A DNA stretch of 64,000 nucleotides, taken from assembly GCA_964019165.1 (NCBI GenBank), contig OZ025283.1, positions 11,912,063 to 11,976,062 on the forward strand. The letters run 5' to 3'. This document shows positions 25,104 through 36,790 of this stretch, in pieces; within the stretch, counting starts at the first letter, position 1; each line of letters begins with the position of its first letter. The translations under genes were made by a program, and so were the position numbers. The stretch comes from Mastigias papua (lineage: Eukaryota; Cnidaria; Scyphozoa; Rhizostomeae; Mastigiidae). Below the pieces are notes generated by a model. The model was not told the DNA's origin and did not search any database. It saw only the letters and a program-made list of their open reading frames with translations.

Positions 25104-26597
25104 ATGGCTCTAGAACAAGTTGAAGTTAATGATACCGAAGAACGGCATGTAAACATTAGCGGCCTCTTTCGGAGACCAGAGAAGTACCGAATTGGTGAAG
25201 ATTTTGATTTATTTTTTCGTAGATCTGTATTATATTTTGATGCTATTGATTTGACTGATGAACGAAAGAAACGATTAGCCTTATTGTTTAATTTATCCGA
25301 GGACGCATTTAGACTAGCAGAGGCAGTACCGTTACCAGATGGTGAGAGTCCTTTCGATAATTGGGGCAAAGAAATCACAACGCGATTTGAAAAAAATCAA
25401 ACGGCAACAGAAAGAAGATATACTTTTAGTAAGAGAATACAATTGCCAGGAGAAACTGCTGATGCCTATTCAGTATCTTTAAGAGAATTAGCTGCAGAAT
25501 GTGATTTCCATGGAAGTGAATATAACAATCGTCTTTTAGATCAATTTATTTTGGGACTACAGGATAAAGGAACACAAAATCGGTTACTACAAGAACCTCC
25601 CTCTACAGTAGATGAAGCTATAGTAGTCGCTAGACGTTATGAAGCTGCTAAGTCCACTCTTGACACTTTGAAACATGAGAGCCTTTCTCGTTCGTCTGTT
25701 ATTAACCCTGTGAGAAGTGGTAAAACTTGTTTTATTTGTCAAAACCCTGGCCATATTGCTAGGGATTGTACCCAGCAAAGATATACTAAAGAGAAAGCAC
25801 CACTTAGAAAAATTTTCTGTTTTAATTGCAAACAAGCCGGACATATTCAACATCATTGCCCACGAAAGTATAGCAGAGATGGAAATAGATATACCTCACG
25901 ACCAGATGGGCAAAAAGATGAACGTATTTGCTTCCGTTGCAATAAAAGAGGCCATGTTGCGAAATACTGCAGAGCAAACTGGGAAGAAATTAACTGTGGA
26001 TTATCGTCAAACAAGCCGTTATTGAAAGAACAGGGAAGGAATGTGTCGAAATTATCAAGCGTAGCGGGAACAGAGAAAAGAACAACACTTGTGTTAGAAG
26101 GAATTATTGAGGGGTCTAGAGTTCTGTTTGTGTTAGATACCGGCGCCTCTATCTGTTTGATAAGTAAAGATAAATGGAATAAGTTACGTCTTTCAAAGGA
26201 ACTTTCGCCTTCTGACGTGGTGGCTGAGGCTGCCAACAATATGCCACTTGGTATTTTAGGCCGTTGTGTATTGCCATTTGAATGTGCGGGGCATAAATTC
26301 GAACAGGAATTTTATGTAGTGGAGCATATGGCTCATGAAGTTCCGATTGGATTGAATTGGATGTTGGAAAATAAAGTTAATTTACAAGTGGGTGAGAGAA
26401 AATTGTTATTTGAGGATGGTAACTCTTGCGATTTATTTTTGTATGATTCCAGTTTTATGTACCCTGGTATTGTTTCATTGGGTGAAGATTTAGAGCTTCC
26501 AGCAGGTCATGAAGTCGTTTGTCCAGCAAAAATCAGAAACCCGTTTGTTGACGAGTGTATTTTGAGCCTAATGGTTATCTATCAGAGAAAGGCGTAG
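25104..26597 (+). CDS. Ty3/Gypsy gag and protease (frameshifted at its end)
   Basis: The frame opens with gag (a capsid-like part with FDNWGKEITTRFEKNQ and RLLDQFILGLQD). Three zinc knuckles follow: CFICQNPGHIARDC, CFNCKQAGHIQHHC and CFRCNKRGHVAKYC. Then comes an aspartic protease with FVLDTGASICLIS and later GRCVLPFECAG. Three knuckles and a single gag-pol layout are seen in several Gypsy clades; I do not assign a clade firmly. The frame ends early near 26,597 because of an indel at about 26,555-26,570, and the same protein continues in another frame. Confidence 0.85.
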   Translation: MALEQVEVNDTEERHVNISGLFRRPEKYRIGEDFDLFFRRSVLYFDAIDLTDERKKRLALLFNLSEDAFRLAEAVPLPDGESPFDNWGKEITTRFEKNQTATERRYTFSKRIQLPGETADAYSVSLRELAAECDFHGSEYNNRLLDQFILGLQDKGTQNRLLQEPPSTVDEAIVVARRYEAAKSTLDTLKHESLSRSSVINPVRSGKTCFICQNPGHIARDCTQQRYTKEKAPLRKIFCFNCKQAGHIQHHCPRKYSRDGNRYTSRPDGQKDERICFRCNKRGHVAKYCRANWEEINCGLSSNKPLLKEQGRNVSKLSSVAGTEKRTTLVLEGIIEGSRVLFVLDTGASICLISKDKWNKLRLSKELSPSDVVAEAANNMPLGILGRCVLPFECAGHKFEQEFYVVEHMAHEVPIGLNWMLENKVNLQVGERKLLFEDGNSCDLFLYDSSFMYPGIVSLGEDLELPAGHEVVCPAKIRNPFVDECILSLMVIYQRKA

Positions 26598-28472
26598 TTG
26601 TGGCAAGAGTTGTTGTTAGTCCTGTGCATCAGACGGTACCTGTACAACTGTTGAACCCTACAAAGGAAAGTATAAAGTTAAAGCAAGGGACAGTAGTAGG
26701 TTATGTCGAAGGGATTGATATTGATCCCCCTGATTTGGAAGTGTTAAATAGTGAGACAGAAAAGGATACAATAGAAAAGTTTGATTTTAGTCATTTGAAA
26801 AGGAGATCAACAAGTAATGATGAAAAGGTTTTTACAAGAGAATAAGGACATTTTTGCGAATGAATTATCAAATCTTGGTCTAACAAGTAAAGTGGAACAT
26901 CACATTGATACAGGAAATGCTGCTCCAATCAAACAGTTGCCAAGACGTCTACCACATGTTCTTAAGCAAGTCGTTGATACGCAAGTAAAGCAGATGCTTG
27001 AGACAGACGTCATAGAGCCAAGTAACTCACCTTGGGCTAGTCCAATAGTACTAGTTAAGAAGAGAGATGGCTCTTGGAGGTTTTGCATTGATTTTAGAAA
27101 GCTGAATGATGTAACAAGAAAAGATGCATACCCCATTCCTCAAGTCTTTGATCTGATTGATTCATTGTCAGGCAACACTTTCTTTACTATGTTAGATTTA
27201 AAGAGCGGCTATTGGCAAGTTCCAGTTCATGAGGATAGTAAACCTAAAACAGCTTTTGTTATTCCTGGAGGAGGTCATTTCCAGTTTAAACGAATGGCTT
27301 TTGGCCTAACAAATGCTGTACCTACCTTCCAGCGACTTATGATGGACGTCCTAAGTGGTTTGATCGGAAAGAAATGTTTGGTTTATCTTGATGACGTTCT
27401 GGTGTTGGGTAGATCTCTTGAGGAACACTTAAACAATCTCAAAGATGTATTTGATGCTATTCGAGAAGCAGGTTTGAAGTTAAATGGTAACAAATGCGTA
27501 TTTGCACATCCGTCAGTTAAGTATCTAGGCTACATTATTTCGGCTGATGGAATCGCACCTGATGAGGAAAAAGTTAAGGCTGTTGAGCAGTTTCCAGTCC
27601 CAAATGATGTTTCCAGTCTTCGTAGATTTTTGGGCATAGTCGGTTACTACCGTCGCTTTATTTGTGGTTTTGGTGACATTGCTGCTCCATTATTCAAGCT
27701 TCTTCAAAAAGACACCAAATTCGAATGGAAACAGAGTTGCACTCAGGCATTTCAAGCACTGAAAGACAGTCTAATAAAAGCTCCAGTGATGTGCTATCCT
27801 CGTTTTGACAGAGAATTCATTGTTTATTCAGATGCAAGCAATATTGGTGTCGGAGGAGTGTTGTCACAACTAGACGAACTTGGACAAGAAAAGGTCATTG
27901 CTTATGCATCACGTACTTTTCATGGTGCCGAAAAGAACTGGAGTACAACGGAGAAAGAAGCTTATGCTATCGTCTGGGCTTTAGATTATTTTCCAGCGTA
28001 CATATTTGGTCAGAAAGTAATTGTTTATAGCGACCATCGAGCACTACAATGGCTGCGGAATATGAAAACACCAAATGGAAAATTAGCTAGATGGCTGCTT
28101 CGTCTTGAAGAATTTGATTATGAGATTATTCACAAACCAGGACATTTAATGCAGCACGTGGATGCGTTATCAAGAGCGCCTGTTGGTGGTATTGTGCTTT
28201 CAGGCTGGTCACAGGAAGAGTTTGAAGATCTTCAAAGCCTCGATGACGATATTGTTGTTGCTTCCAACTGGGTAGCAGAGGGAATTAAGCCAAAGGATCG
28301 ACCTGAACAGGGATCTGAGGTATTGCGTACATTTTATAATATTTTTGACTCACTTTGTCTTAAAAATGGTCTGTTGTGTCGAAAATGGGTTAATGAAGTT
28401 GGCGAAGAACACCGTCAGATTGTTGTTCCTCAGTTCTTTAAAGGAAATGTGTTGAGAAGATTCATTTGCTAG
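26555..28472 (+). pseudogene. Ty3/Gypsy reverse transcriptase and RNase H, frames broken
   Basis: A short linker frame (26,555-26,845) shifts at about 26,817 into the RT-RNase H frame. RT motifs are PWASPIVLVKKRDGSWRFCI, FTMLDLKSGYWQV, FKRMAFGLTNA and the catalytic YLDD (LVYLDDVLVLG), all intact. RNase H shows YSDASNIGVGGVL, STTEKEAYAIVWAL and YSDHRALQWL. A third frame change at about 28,450 separates it from the integrase. The element cannot make a full polyprotein as it stands. Confidence 0.85.
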
Positions 28473-29761
28473 CTGGACATTCAGGTATTTCCAAAACTTT
28501 TGCTTCTCTTCAATCAAGATATTATTGGCCAAAATTTTTCAGTGATGTTCAAGCGTATTGTAAATCCTGTGAAGTTTGTGCTCGAAACAAAACAGCACCT
28601 AGACCTCGTTGGCCAATGCAGCCAATTGAGATTAAATCCGTCCCATTCTATATGGTAGGGGTTGATATTATTGGTCCCCTCAAGACAACCAGATCTGGAA
28701 ATCGATACATACTAACAGTAATTGATTATTTTACCAAGTTTGCTGAGGCAGAACCATTGAGAAATCAAGAGGCAGAAACTGTCGTTAGAGCATTAGAAAG
28801 AATATTTGCCAGTCATGGAATGCCCACAGTGCTATTAACAGACCAAGGGAGCAATTTCCAATCACATCTTATGAAAAGCATGTGTGAACTTTTTGGCATA
28901 GAAAAAAGAAGGAGCACGCCCTATCATCCTCAGTCAGACGGACTTTGTGAGAGATTTAATGGAATTCTGAAGTGTTTGTTACGTATGCTTGTAAATAAAT
29001 CTAAGGATAATTGGGATGATCAGATTCCTATGGCTCTACTTGCCTACAGGACAACCAAGCAATCATCTACAGGTATCTCTCCGTTTGAAATGCTGTACGG
29101 ACGAGTTGCTAAGTTGCCAGTGTATGTGGAAAATGAAACTGAGATTAGAGATGGACAGGAAAACAATCCTATCAAGTATGTTGATGAACTAAGAGATAGG
29201 CAGCAAACTATTCGTAAGTTCGTCTCTAGAAAGCTCGAATGTGTTCAAGAAAAGCAGAAAAAGGCATACGATGAAAGGTTCAAAACTGCAAAAAGTAAAC
29301 CTTTGTTGCCTGGTGATACTGTTATGTTAGTAGACAATACATCAAGAGGATTAGCTGAAAGATACATTGGACCATTCATGATCATAGAAGCTGATGGTTC
29401 AAATTGCCAAATTCGTTCGTTGCTTAATGGAAAAGAGAAACGTGTGCATTATAATCGTTTAAAGCCATGCGATTTAGCTATAGATGAGACCCAGCTGCAT
29501 GAAAACGTGCCAGACATTGCTAGTGATTTAGAATCCTCTGATTCTGAAAATGTGGAAGATTCAATTGTAATTCATCGCCGTGATCGGAGTAATGATTCTA
29601 TACTTTCGGACGATAGGCAGATTATCGCTAGAGAGCCAGAAGTAACATTTGTTGAACGAGCAGGAGAAAACATTACTGGTCAACCTATTGCAAATAGAAG
29701 AGCTTCTACAAGAAACAGACGGCCAATTGAACGATACGGAATTTCAGTGAGTGACTACTGA
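28466..29761 (+). CDS. Ty3/Gypsy integrase region
   Basis: It starts at the HHCC zinc-binding part (HSGISKTFASLQSRYYWPKF, C-x2-C in YCKSCEVCARNK). The catalytic core has the aspartates of VDIIGPL and LLTDQGSNF and the glutamate in SDGLCERFNGIL. The C-terminal end has a GPY/F-like module (YIGPFMIIEA, VHYNRLKPC). The stop is followed by a polypurine tract (gaaggggggag) directly before the 3' LTR. Confidence 0.85.
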   Translation: MLAGHSGISKTFASLQSRYYWPKFFSDVQAYCKSCEVCARNKTAPRPRWPMQPIEIKSVPFYMVGVDIIGPLKTTRSGNRYILTVIDYFTKFAEAEPLRNQEAETVVRALERIFASHGMPTVLLTDQGSNFQSHLMKSMCELFGIEKRRSTPYHPQSDGLCERFNGILKCLLRMLVNKSKDNWDDQIPMALLAYRTTKQSSTGISPFEMLYGRVAKLPVYVENETEIRDGQENNPIKYVDELRDRQQTIRKFVSRKLECVQEKQKKAYDERFKTAKSKPLLPGDTVMLVDNTSRGLAERYIGPFMIIEADGSNCQIRSLLNGKEKRVHYNRLKPCDLAIDETQLHENVPDIASDLESSDSENVEDSIVIHRRDRSNDSILSDDRQIIAREPEVTFVERAGENITGQPIANRRASTRNRRPIERYGISVSDY

Positions 29762-29895
29762 CGTAGCAGGAGACTTTACGGTTTATTTTAGTATATATTC
29801 GCTTTCACATATTATGCTTACTGTTTGTTGGCTTAGTATGCCCAAGTTTTGTTCTGTTTCGTATTAATAGTAGTTTAAGGTTTAGAAGGGGGGAG

Positions 29896-29990
29896 TGTAG
29901 AATAGCTGATGTTATATTAGAGACATTTGTAGTGGACTGGGTCCGAATTTTACATGTAGAATAGTATCTTGGGATATCAGTGGAGAGTAG
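29896..29990 (+). repeat. Ty3/Gypsy 3' LTR, first part
   Basis: Positions 1-95 of the LTR, interrupted at TAG by the TAA-repeat segment and its nested LINEs. It continues at 43,869. Confidence 0.9.

Positions 29991-30048
<58 letters not shown>
29991..30048 (+). repeat. (TAA)n target of Dong-like LINE
   Basis: An ATA/TAA trinucleotide tract of 58 bp lying between the split LTR and the first LINE. Dong-type LINEs are known to insert into TAA repeats. Confidence 0.9.
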
Positions 30049-30050
<2 letters not shown>

Positions 30051-33000
30051 TCCTGGGTATGACATAAAACTGCATCCGGTTGTGGAGTTTCGACGTGGGA
30101 TAATGAGGTTACCCTTTGCCACAATTACCTCCAGGTCACCCTTGAGCAAGGTGTAGTACCTGTTAGCTCTCCCCGAGACCTTGAAATACCGAGTTGACGT
30201 CCGGCGGGGATTAGTCTGTCTCATGGGCAGGGAGGGCTCTTTAGCCTTGGTTGGCAATCTCCCTAGTGATGGTGTCACGGTATAATAAAAACACCCAATG
30301 GAAGGAAAACCAGGAAAAAACCATCCTCATTTTGAGTGTGAATGCCTAATGATAATTCATTAAACAACAACGTGAATGGCACTGGAATCAATGATGATGA
30401 AGGTGCCTCGTTCGGCAGGTGTCCTGTGGATGAGCAGCGCAGGCCCGGTCGTCATCAAGCGACTGCCAGACAAAAATGGAGTAAAACTTTAAATAGATTG
30501 GTAATGTATTGTAAGTTCAAAAGTGAGCCTAACAGAAGAGGATATCGGAAGAGGATGATGGATGTATGGAGAGATAAAGGTGTATTCGAGATCAGTGAAC
30601 AGAGATTGGTAGATCAGGCACGAGCTATAGTGGTTAATCAATGGCTAACAGATGTAGAGCTTGAAGAAATTAAGAGGGATATTGAAAAGGAAAATACTGA
30701 CATAACTGTTTACGGAAGTGACCAGCAGGAAAGGATACAATTTGAAGGTAACCAAAATGAAAGTGATACAAGAGAACAAGATACGCGAACAGATACAAAT
30801 AATGCGAGAGGAGATATGATTGAAAATGATAATGATAATTTTGAAGGATTAGAACTTAGAGAAGATGTAGTGTTAAACATTGATGAAATGGAGCAGATGA
30901 CCATTATTTGTAATTTTTATAACACAAAAACACATCCACCAAAAGTAGCATTCAAAACAGTTAATAAGAAGAAGATATACAATGAAATAAACAAGTTAGG
31001 GAATATTATAAAAAAGGTCATTACATCCTGCATAACAGAAACAAACAGATTTATTATTGCATTGATATGGTATATAGCCTACAGAATGGGCCTGAAAGAA
31101 AGAGTGCAAAGACCTAAAAAAGACCCTTGGTGGAAGAGACGTATTAACAATGACATCAAAGATTTAAGAAAGGTTATAAGTAAACTTGAGAGAAGACAAA
31201 ATAATGAAATGTGTAGCAATAGGGGAATGGACTATATCGATAAGAAGTACAGAGTAAGAGAGAAAAGTGTTAGTGTTGTGGTAGAAGAATTAAAGCAGAG
31301 AGTAGTGGCAAAAGCAGCGAAGGTTAAGAGATATGAAGCCAGAAATGAGCAGCAGCGTCAGAACAAATTATTTGAAGTTGATCAAGGAAGGTTATATCAG
31401 GAATTGAATGGGAAAGAAAGACATGGGACTTTGATACCTGATATAGATGAAGCACGAAGCTTCTGGAGTTCACTATGGGAAAACCCCGTAGAACATAACA
31501 CTCAGGCTGAGTGGTTGAAGGAAATCAAAGAGGAGATGACGAGATTAAACCGTAGGCAAGAGGACATAGAGATTGATGAAGTAAAATTGAAGGAACAGCT
31601 GAAGAGAATTCCGAATTGGAAAGCCCCAGGGCCTGATGGCGTGCAGGGCTTCTGGATAAAGAATTTGCTTGGGATCCACAGCAGAATTGCTGAACAACTT
31701 AATGAGGTTATTAGAACTGGTATTGTACCAACATGGATGACTACAGGTAGGACAATCTTGTGTATTAAAGATAGTAGTAGAGGCAATGCTGCGGATAACT
31801 ATAGACCAATATCATGTCTTCCACTTATGTGGAAAGTTTTGACAGGGATTGTTGCAAATGAGATTTATGCTTATATGGAGGACAGAGATTTATTTCCAGT
31901 TGAACAGATGGGATGTAAAAAGAAAGCAAGGGGTACAAAACATCACTTACTTATTGACAAGGCCATTATCAATAATTCAAAACGAAGGCATACAAATCTC
32001 TCTATCGCATGGATTGACTATCGTAAAGCGTACGATATGGTACCACACTCATGGATAATAGAATGTCTGAAAATGATTGGAGCTGCAGAGAACCTTACCG
32101 AACTATTAGTAAGAAGTATGTCTAATTGGAAAACGATATTGGTAGCAGGGAAAGAAGAATTAGGACAAGTAAATATTCAGAGAGGAATCTTTCAGGGAGA
32201 CTGCTTGTCCCCATTGTTGTTTGTCATTTGTCTTTTGCCAATGTCAATTGTACTGAGAAAATGTAGGGCAGGATATCAATTTGGAAGAGGTCAAGTAAAA
32301 GTAAATCACCTCCTTTTTATGGATGATTTAAAGTTATTTGCAAAAGATGAAATGGAAATTGATTCATTGGTAAGAACTGTATGTGTCCTCAGTGAAGATA
32401 TAGGTATGAAGTTTGGGGTTCAAAAATGTGGAAGTGTTGTAATGAAAAGAGGGAAGGTTGTGAACAGTGATGGTGTACAACTGCCAAATGGTGAAACAAT
32501 TAACAGTGTTGGAGAAGAAGGATATAAGTATCTTGGTATGCTAGAGATAGATGAGATTATGAATCATAATATGAAAGCACTTGTGCAAAGGGAATACTTG
32601 CGAAGACTGAAAAAGATTCTTAAATCCAGACTGAATGGTAGAAACATAATCATTGCAATAAATACGTGGGCTGTATCGCTGCTGAGGTATGGTGCTGGTT
32701 TGATAAATTGGACGTTAAATGAACTACAACAACTTGATAGAAAAACGAGAAAGAAGTTAACAATGTATGGAGCATTCCACCCTAAAAGCAATGTAAACAG
32801 ATTGTATTTAGCACGGCAAGAAGGTGGCAGGGGTTTAATTGGAGTTGAGGATACCGTACGAAGAGAGGAGAACAGCCTATGCTGGTATATTATGAACAAC
32901 GACTGCGACATAATGAGATCAGTTGAAAAAGAAGGAATTTTGAAAAACAATGAAATCAAAGATCCTAAAGTGTGGAAGCGCCAGATTAATGAACAACATA

Positions 33001-33854
33001 AGAATGGATGGATAGGTAAAGCACTGCATGGGCAAACAGTCAATGCTACAAAAGAGTTAGTGCATAAGGAAAAGAACTGGAATTGGTTACGATATTCAGG
33101 ATTAAAGAAAGAAACAGAGAGTACTATATTTGCAGCACAAGAGCAAGCAGTAGGAACAAATTACATAAAGAGTGTCATTTACAAGGAAAATGTATCAAAA
33201 GAATGTAGATTATGTGGGAAAGCGGAGGAAACGATTGCACATATAGTATCCGAGTGTCAACAGCTAGCACAGGCACAATATAAAGGCTGGAGACATGACA
33301 AAGTAGCTCAGATTGTCCACTGGAAGTTATGTCAGAAACTAGGTTTGGACCATGGAGATAGATGGTACAATCATAAAATAGACAGTGCAATTGTGACAAA
33401 TGACTTAAGATTATTATGGGATTTCCCAATACAGACAGATTATAGACTTGAGCATAACCGACCAGATATTGTCTTGGAAAATAAAAAGGATCGATCATGT
33501 TTGCTGATTGACATAGCTTGCCCCTTTGATACAAGAATTGACAGGAAAGAGAAGGAAAAGATTGAGGTATATCAAGACTTAAAGCGAGAGATCAAGAGGA
33601 TGTGGAATGTAAAAGAGGTTACAATTGTACCATTAATTATTGGAGCTCTGGGCACGATTGGAAAGAACTTTGAGAGGTGGTTGAAGAAGATTGAAATAGA
33701 ATGCAGCATAGAACTTTTACAAAAAGCATGCCTGTTAGGAACTGCCAAAATTATAAGAAAGGTACTGGATACCTAAAGCCAAGGGACTTGGCCTGATGTC
33801 CAGCAATTATCCGGCAAATAACATCAATGCCGTGAGACATTTAAATAAACAAAA
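30049..33854 (+). mobile_element. R4/Dong-like LINE, copy 1 (full length)
   Basis: A complete element: about 290 bp of 5' UTR starting tgtcctgggtatgac, one long ORF, a short 3' UTR, and TAA repeats on both sides instead of a poly(A) tail. The second copy starts immediately after the 3' TAA tract. Confidence 0.88.
30342..33776 (+). CDS. R4/Dong-like LINE ORF (1,144 aa), intact
   Basis: Single intact ORF. The N-terminal third (FGRCPVDEQRRPGRH) is family-specific and acidic. Next is a reverse transcriptase with [54 protein letters not shown] and the catalytic FMDD. The C-terminus has a C-x2-C...H...C knuckle (CRLCGKAEETIAHIVSEC) near residue 955. It ends with a restriction-like endonuclease of the PD-(D/E)xK type (RPDIVL ... 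LLIDIACPFD ... K). These parts in this order define R2/R4-group LINEs with one ORF. Flanking TAA repeats point to the Dong branch. No inactivating change was seen. Confidence 0.88.
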   Translation: MPNDNSLNNNVNGTGINDDEGASFGRCPVDEQRRPGRHQATARQKWSKTLNRLVMYCKFKSEPNRRGYRKRMMDVWRDKGVFEISEQRLVDQARAIVVNQWLTDVELEEIKRDIEKENTDITVYGSDQQERIQFEGNQNESDTREQDTRTDTNNARGDMIENDNDNFEGLELREDVVLNIDEMEQMTIICNFYNTKTHPPKVAFKTVNKKKIYNEINKLGNIIKKVITSCITETNRFIIALIWYIAYRMGLKERVQRPKKDPWWKRRINNDIKDLRKVISKLERRQNNEMCSNRGMDYIDKKYRVREKSVSVVVEELKQRVVAKAAKVKRYEARNEQQRQNKLFEVDQGRLYQELNGKERHGTLIPDIDEARSFWSSLWENPVEHNTQAEWLKEIKEEMTRLNRRQEDIEIDEVKLKEQLKRIPNWKAPGPDGVQGFWIKNLLGIHSRIAEQLNEVIRTGIVPTWMTTGRTILCIKDSSRGNAADNYRPISCLPLMWKVLTGIVANEIYAYMEDRDLFPVEQMGCKKKARGTKHHLLIDKAIINNSKRRHTNLSIAWIDYRKAYDMVPHSWIIECLKMIGAAENLTELLVRSMSNWKTILVAGKEELGQVNIQRGIFQGDCLSPLLFVICLLPMSIVLRKCRAGYQFGRGQVKVNHLLFMDDLKLFAKDEMEIDSLVRTVCVLSEDIGMKFGVQKCGSVVMKRGKVVNSDGVQLPNGETINSVGEEGYKYLGMLEIDEIMNHNMKALVQREYLRRLKKILKSRLNGRNIIIAINTWAVSLLRYGAGLINWTLNELQQLDRKTRKKLTMYGAFHPKSNVNRLYLARQEGGRGLIGVEDTVRREENSLCWYIMNNDCDIMRSVEKEGILKNNEIKDPKVWKRQINEQHKNGWIGKALHGQTVNATKELVHKEKNWNWLRYSGLKKETESTIFAAQEQAVGTNYIKSVIYKENVSKECRLCGKAEETIAHIVSECQQLAQAQYKGWRHDKVAQIVHWKLCQKLGLDHGDRWYNHKIDSAIVTNDLRLLWDFPIQTDYRLEHNRPDIVLENKKDRSCLLIDIACPFDTRIDRKEKEKIEVYQDLKREIKRMWNVKEVTIVPLIIGALGTIGKNFERWLKKIEIECSIELLQKACLLGTAKIIRKVLDT

Positions 33855-33876
33855 ATAATAATAATAATAATAATAA
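33855..33876 (+). repeat. (TAA)n between the two LINE copies
   Basis: A short TAA tract serves as 3' junction of LINE copy 1 and 5' junction of copy 2. Confidence 0.9.
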
Positions 33877-34164
33877 CTTGTCCTGGGTATGACATAAAAC
33901 TGCGACCGGTTGTGGAGTTTCGACGTGGGATAATGAGGTTACCCTTTGCCACAACTACCTCCAGGTCACCCTTGAGCAAGGTGTAGTACCTGTTAGCTCT
34001 CCCCGAGACCTTGAAGTACCGGGTTGGCGTCCGGCGGGGGCTAGTCTGTCTCATGGGTAGGGGGGACTCTTCAGCCTTGGTTGGCAACCCTCCTAGAGAT
34101 GGTGTCTCGATAAAAATACTGGTGGTAGTGCACCTTTAAAACACAATCCTCTTATGAGTGTAAA

Positions 34165-36596
34165 ATGAATCAAGAAAATATTTCAGATAACAACGTGAAT
34201 GGGGCTGGAGCCTGTATTGGTGAAGGTCCTTCGTTCGGCAGGTGTCCTGTGGATGAGCAGCGCAGGCCCGGTCGTTATCCAGCTACTGCCAATCGAAGAG
34301 GAGAAAGAATAAACTGGAGGCCGTTTAATAAGGTTGTAATGGAATGTTATTACGAAGGTGAACCAGAGAGGAGAGGTTTTATGAAGAGGATGGGAAGAAA
34401 TTGGATGGACAGAGGATTGTTTGAAGTGTCTGCGCAAAGGCTCTTAGATCAAGTTAGGGTGATTAAGACAAATGAGTACTTTAGCAAAGTTGAACTAGAG
34501 GAAATTAGGATGCAAGTTAGGAACAGAAATAATGAAGAAATACTAGTAAGTGAGCAACAAGACAATGATTTGTCAGAACAAGGAATTAATTCAGAGAATG
34601 TCGAAATCAGCGAACAAGAGAGACCAGAGCAACTGGCAGCTGAAAATGAACCAACGCAGGATGGAACAGACTTTACAACATCAGAATTTTATATATTGAC
34701 TGATCCGGAATTAACGGAAGAACAGCTGGAAATGATAAAGACTATTTGTGAATTGTCTAGAAAGAAGAAAAAGATCACTAATGTCTCTTTTAGAAACGCA
34801 GACCGGAAAAAGCTCAGGGAGATTACTGGAAATGTGAATAAGGTGTTAGAATATATTATGACAGTGGATGTAACAGAAACAAATGATCTGATAAATGCTG
34901 TAGCTGTCTATGTGAGCCAACGGTTAGGATTGAAACAGAGAAAGGATGAAGTGTCTCAAGAACCGTTTTGGAAAAGGAGGATCCAGCGGGATATTAATGA
35001 GTTGAGGAAAACTGTTGGCAAATTAGACCGTTATGTGAAAGGACAAATAAAAGATGTAAAGAAATTAGAACAGATCTTCAAAAAGCATTATGTGAAAAAG
35101 AAAGGGGTAAAGGTTGTTATGGAAGAGCTTAGGCAAAGAATAACTGCAAAAGCAGCAAAGATAGGTAGATATGAAAAGCGGATAAACCAATTTAGGATAA
35201 ACAGGATGTTTTCATCAAACCAAAAGCGAGTTTTCATGGAACTGAATGGTGAAGTAATTAAAGAGAACACAGTACCAAATGTGGACGAAAGTAGAAAGTT
35301 TTGGAGTGAAATATGGGAAAACACAGTGGAACATAACGATGATGCAGAATGGCTACGAGGGATCGAAACTGAATTAAGTAGAGTCAATAAACAACATGAT
35401 GTGAAAATCACTGTCCAGGATGTAAGAAAGCAAACGGGGAGAATACCAAATTGGAAAGCAGCTGGACCTGACGGAGTACAGGGCTATTGGCTGAAAAACT
35501 TGTCTTCATTACACGATAGACTTGCTTGTCAGTTGAATGCGTTAGTCGAAAAAGGGGATGTTCCAGCATGGATGACGTATGGAAGAACTGTATTGTGTGT
35601 GAAGGAGAGGAGTAAGGGAAATGCTGCGAGTAACTTCAGACCTATTTCATGTCTACCACTAATGTAGAAATTGCTAACGGGTATGCTGTCCGAGCAGCTG
35701 TACGAGCATGTAAATACTAATGATATGTTACCATCAGAACAGAAAGGCTGTCGTAAAGAGTCACGCGGAACGAAAGATCAACTACTCATTGATAGAATGG
35801 TGCTTAAGAACTGTAAAAGAAGACACACTAACTTAGCTATGGCGTACATAGATTATAAAAAGGCATATGACATGATACCACATTCGTGGATACTAAAGAG
35901 TCTACAGTTGGTTGGGGCAGCTGATAACATTATGAAGGTCCTGGAAAAGAGTATGACGAAATGGAAGGTACAGTTGAACGCAGGAGATAAAGTATTAGGG
36001 GATGTCAAAGTCAAACGTGGAATATTCCAAGGAGATAGCCTTTCTCCACTACTATTTGTTATCTGTCTCATACCAATGTCACTGATTTTGAGAAAGATGA
36101 AAGCTGGATATAGTTTAGGAAAAAACCAGCCAAAATTAAATCACCTTCTATATATGGATGACTTAAAATTATTCGGACAGAGTGAAAGAGATATAGAATC
36201 ACTTGTAAATACAGTTCATAGATTTAGTTGTGATATTGGCATGCGATTTGGTATAGAAAAATGCGGTGTAATTATCATGAAGCGTGGAAAGATGGTCACC
36301 TGTGATGGAATTGAACTACCAGATGGACAGAAGATGAAAGGTGTCAAGGAAGAAGGTTACAAGTACTTGGGTATAGTAGAACTTGATAGGATAAAGGAGA
36401 AGGAAATGAAAGAGAGATTCACGAAGGAATACAAGCGAAGGATTAAACTTATATTGAAATCAAACTTAAACAGCAGGAATGCCACTTCAGCAATGAATAT
36501 TTGGGCAGTAGCTCTGATGAGATATGGGGCCGGGATAGTGAAGTGGACGAAAGAGGAACTGGAGAAAATAGACAGACAGACACGGAAAATTATGAC
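34165..36596 (+). pseudogene. LINE copy 2 ORF, first part, with nonsense codon
   Basis: The same architecture as the copy 1 ORF up to and past the RT domain ([48 protein letters not shown]). An in-frame TAG at 35,665-35,667 replaces the Trp of the RT motif that reads LPLMWK in copy 1. The frame stays open afterwards to the BEL-1 insertion point, where the target duplication ATGAC (36,592-36,596) lies inside the coding sequence. Confidence 0.85.
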
Positions 36597-36767
36597 TGTA
36601 CAAATTCGTTGCACGATAATAGATATTGAGACAAAAATACAACGTCTCTACGGGTTCGAATATCTTATCACTCTCTCTGGAACAGATGGTTCCACCCTCT
36701 TTTATCAAAAACCAAACAAAACATTACAATAAACAAAAAACTCCTTCGCAACGTCTCATTTTATACA
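36597..36767 (-). repeat. BEL-1 LTR (3' LTR in element sense)
   Basis: A 171-bp LTR, TGTACAAATT...TTATACA on the plus strand, preceded by the 5-bp target duplication ATGAC. It appears identical to the LTR at 42,530-42,700. A minus-strand polypurine tract (agaggggagta) lies next to it. Confidence 0.92.
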
Positions 36768-36790
36768 TACTCCCCTCTATTATTGCGTAG

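Noticed and set aside
30342..33776. LINE ORF as an R2-type rDNA-specific element
   Set aside because: No rDNA flanks and a clear TAA-repeat context; the R4/Dong group fits better.
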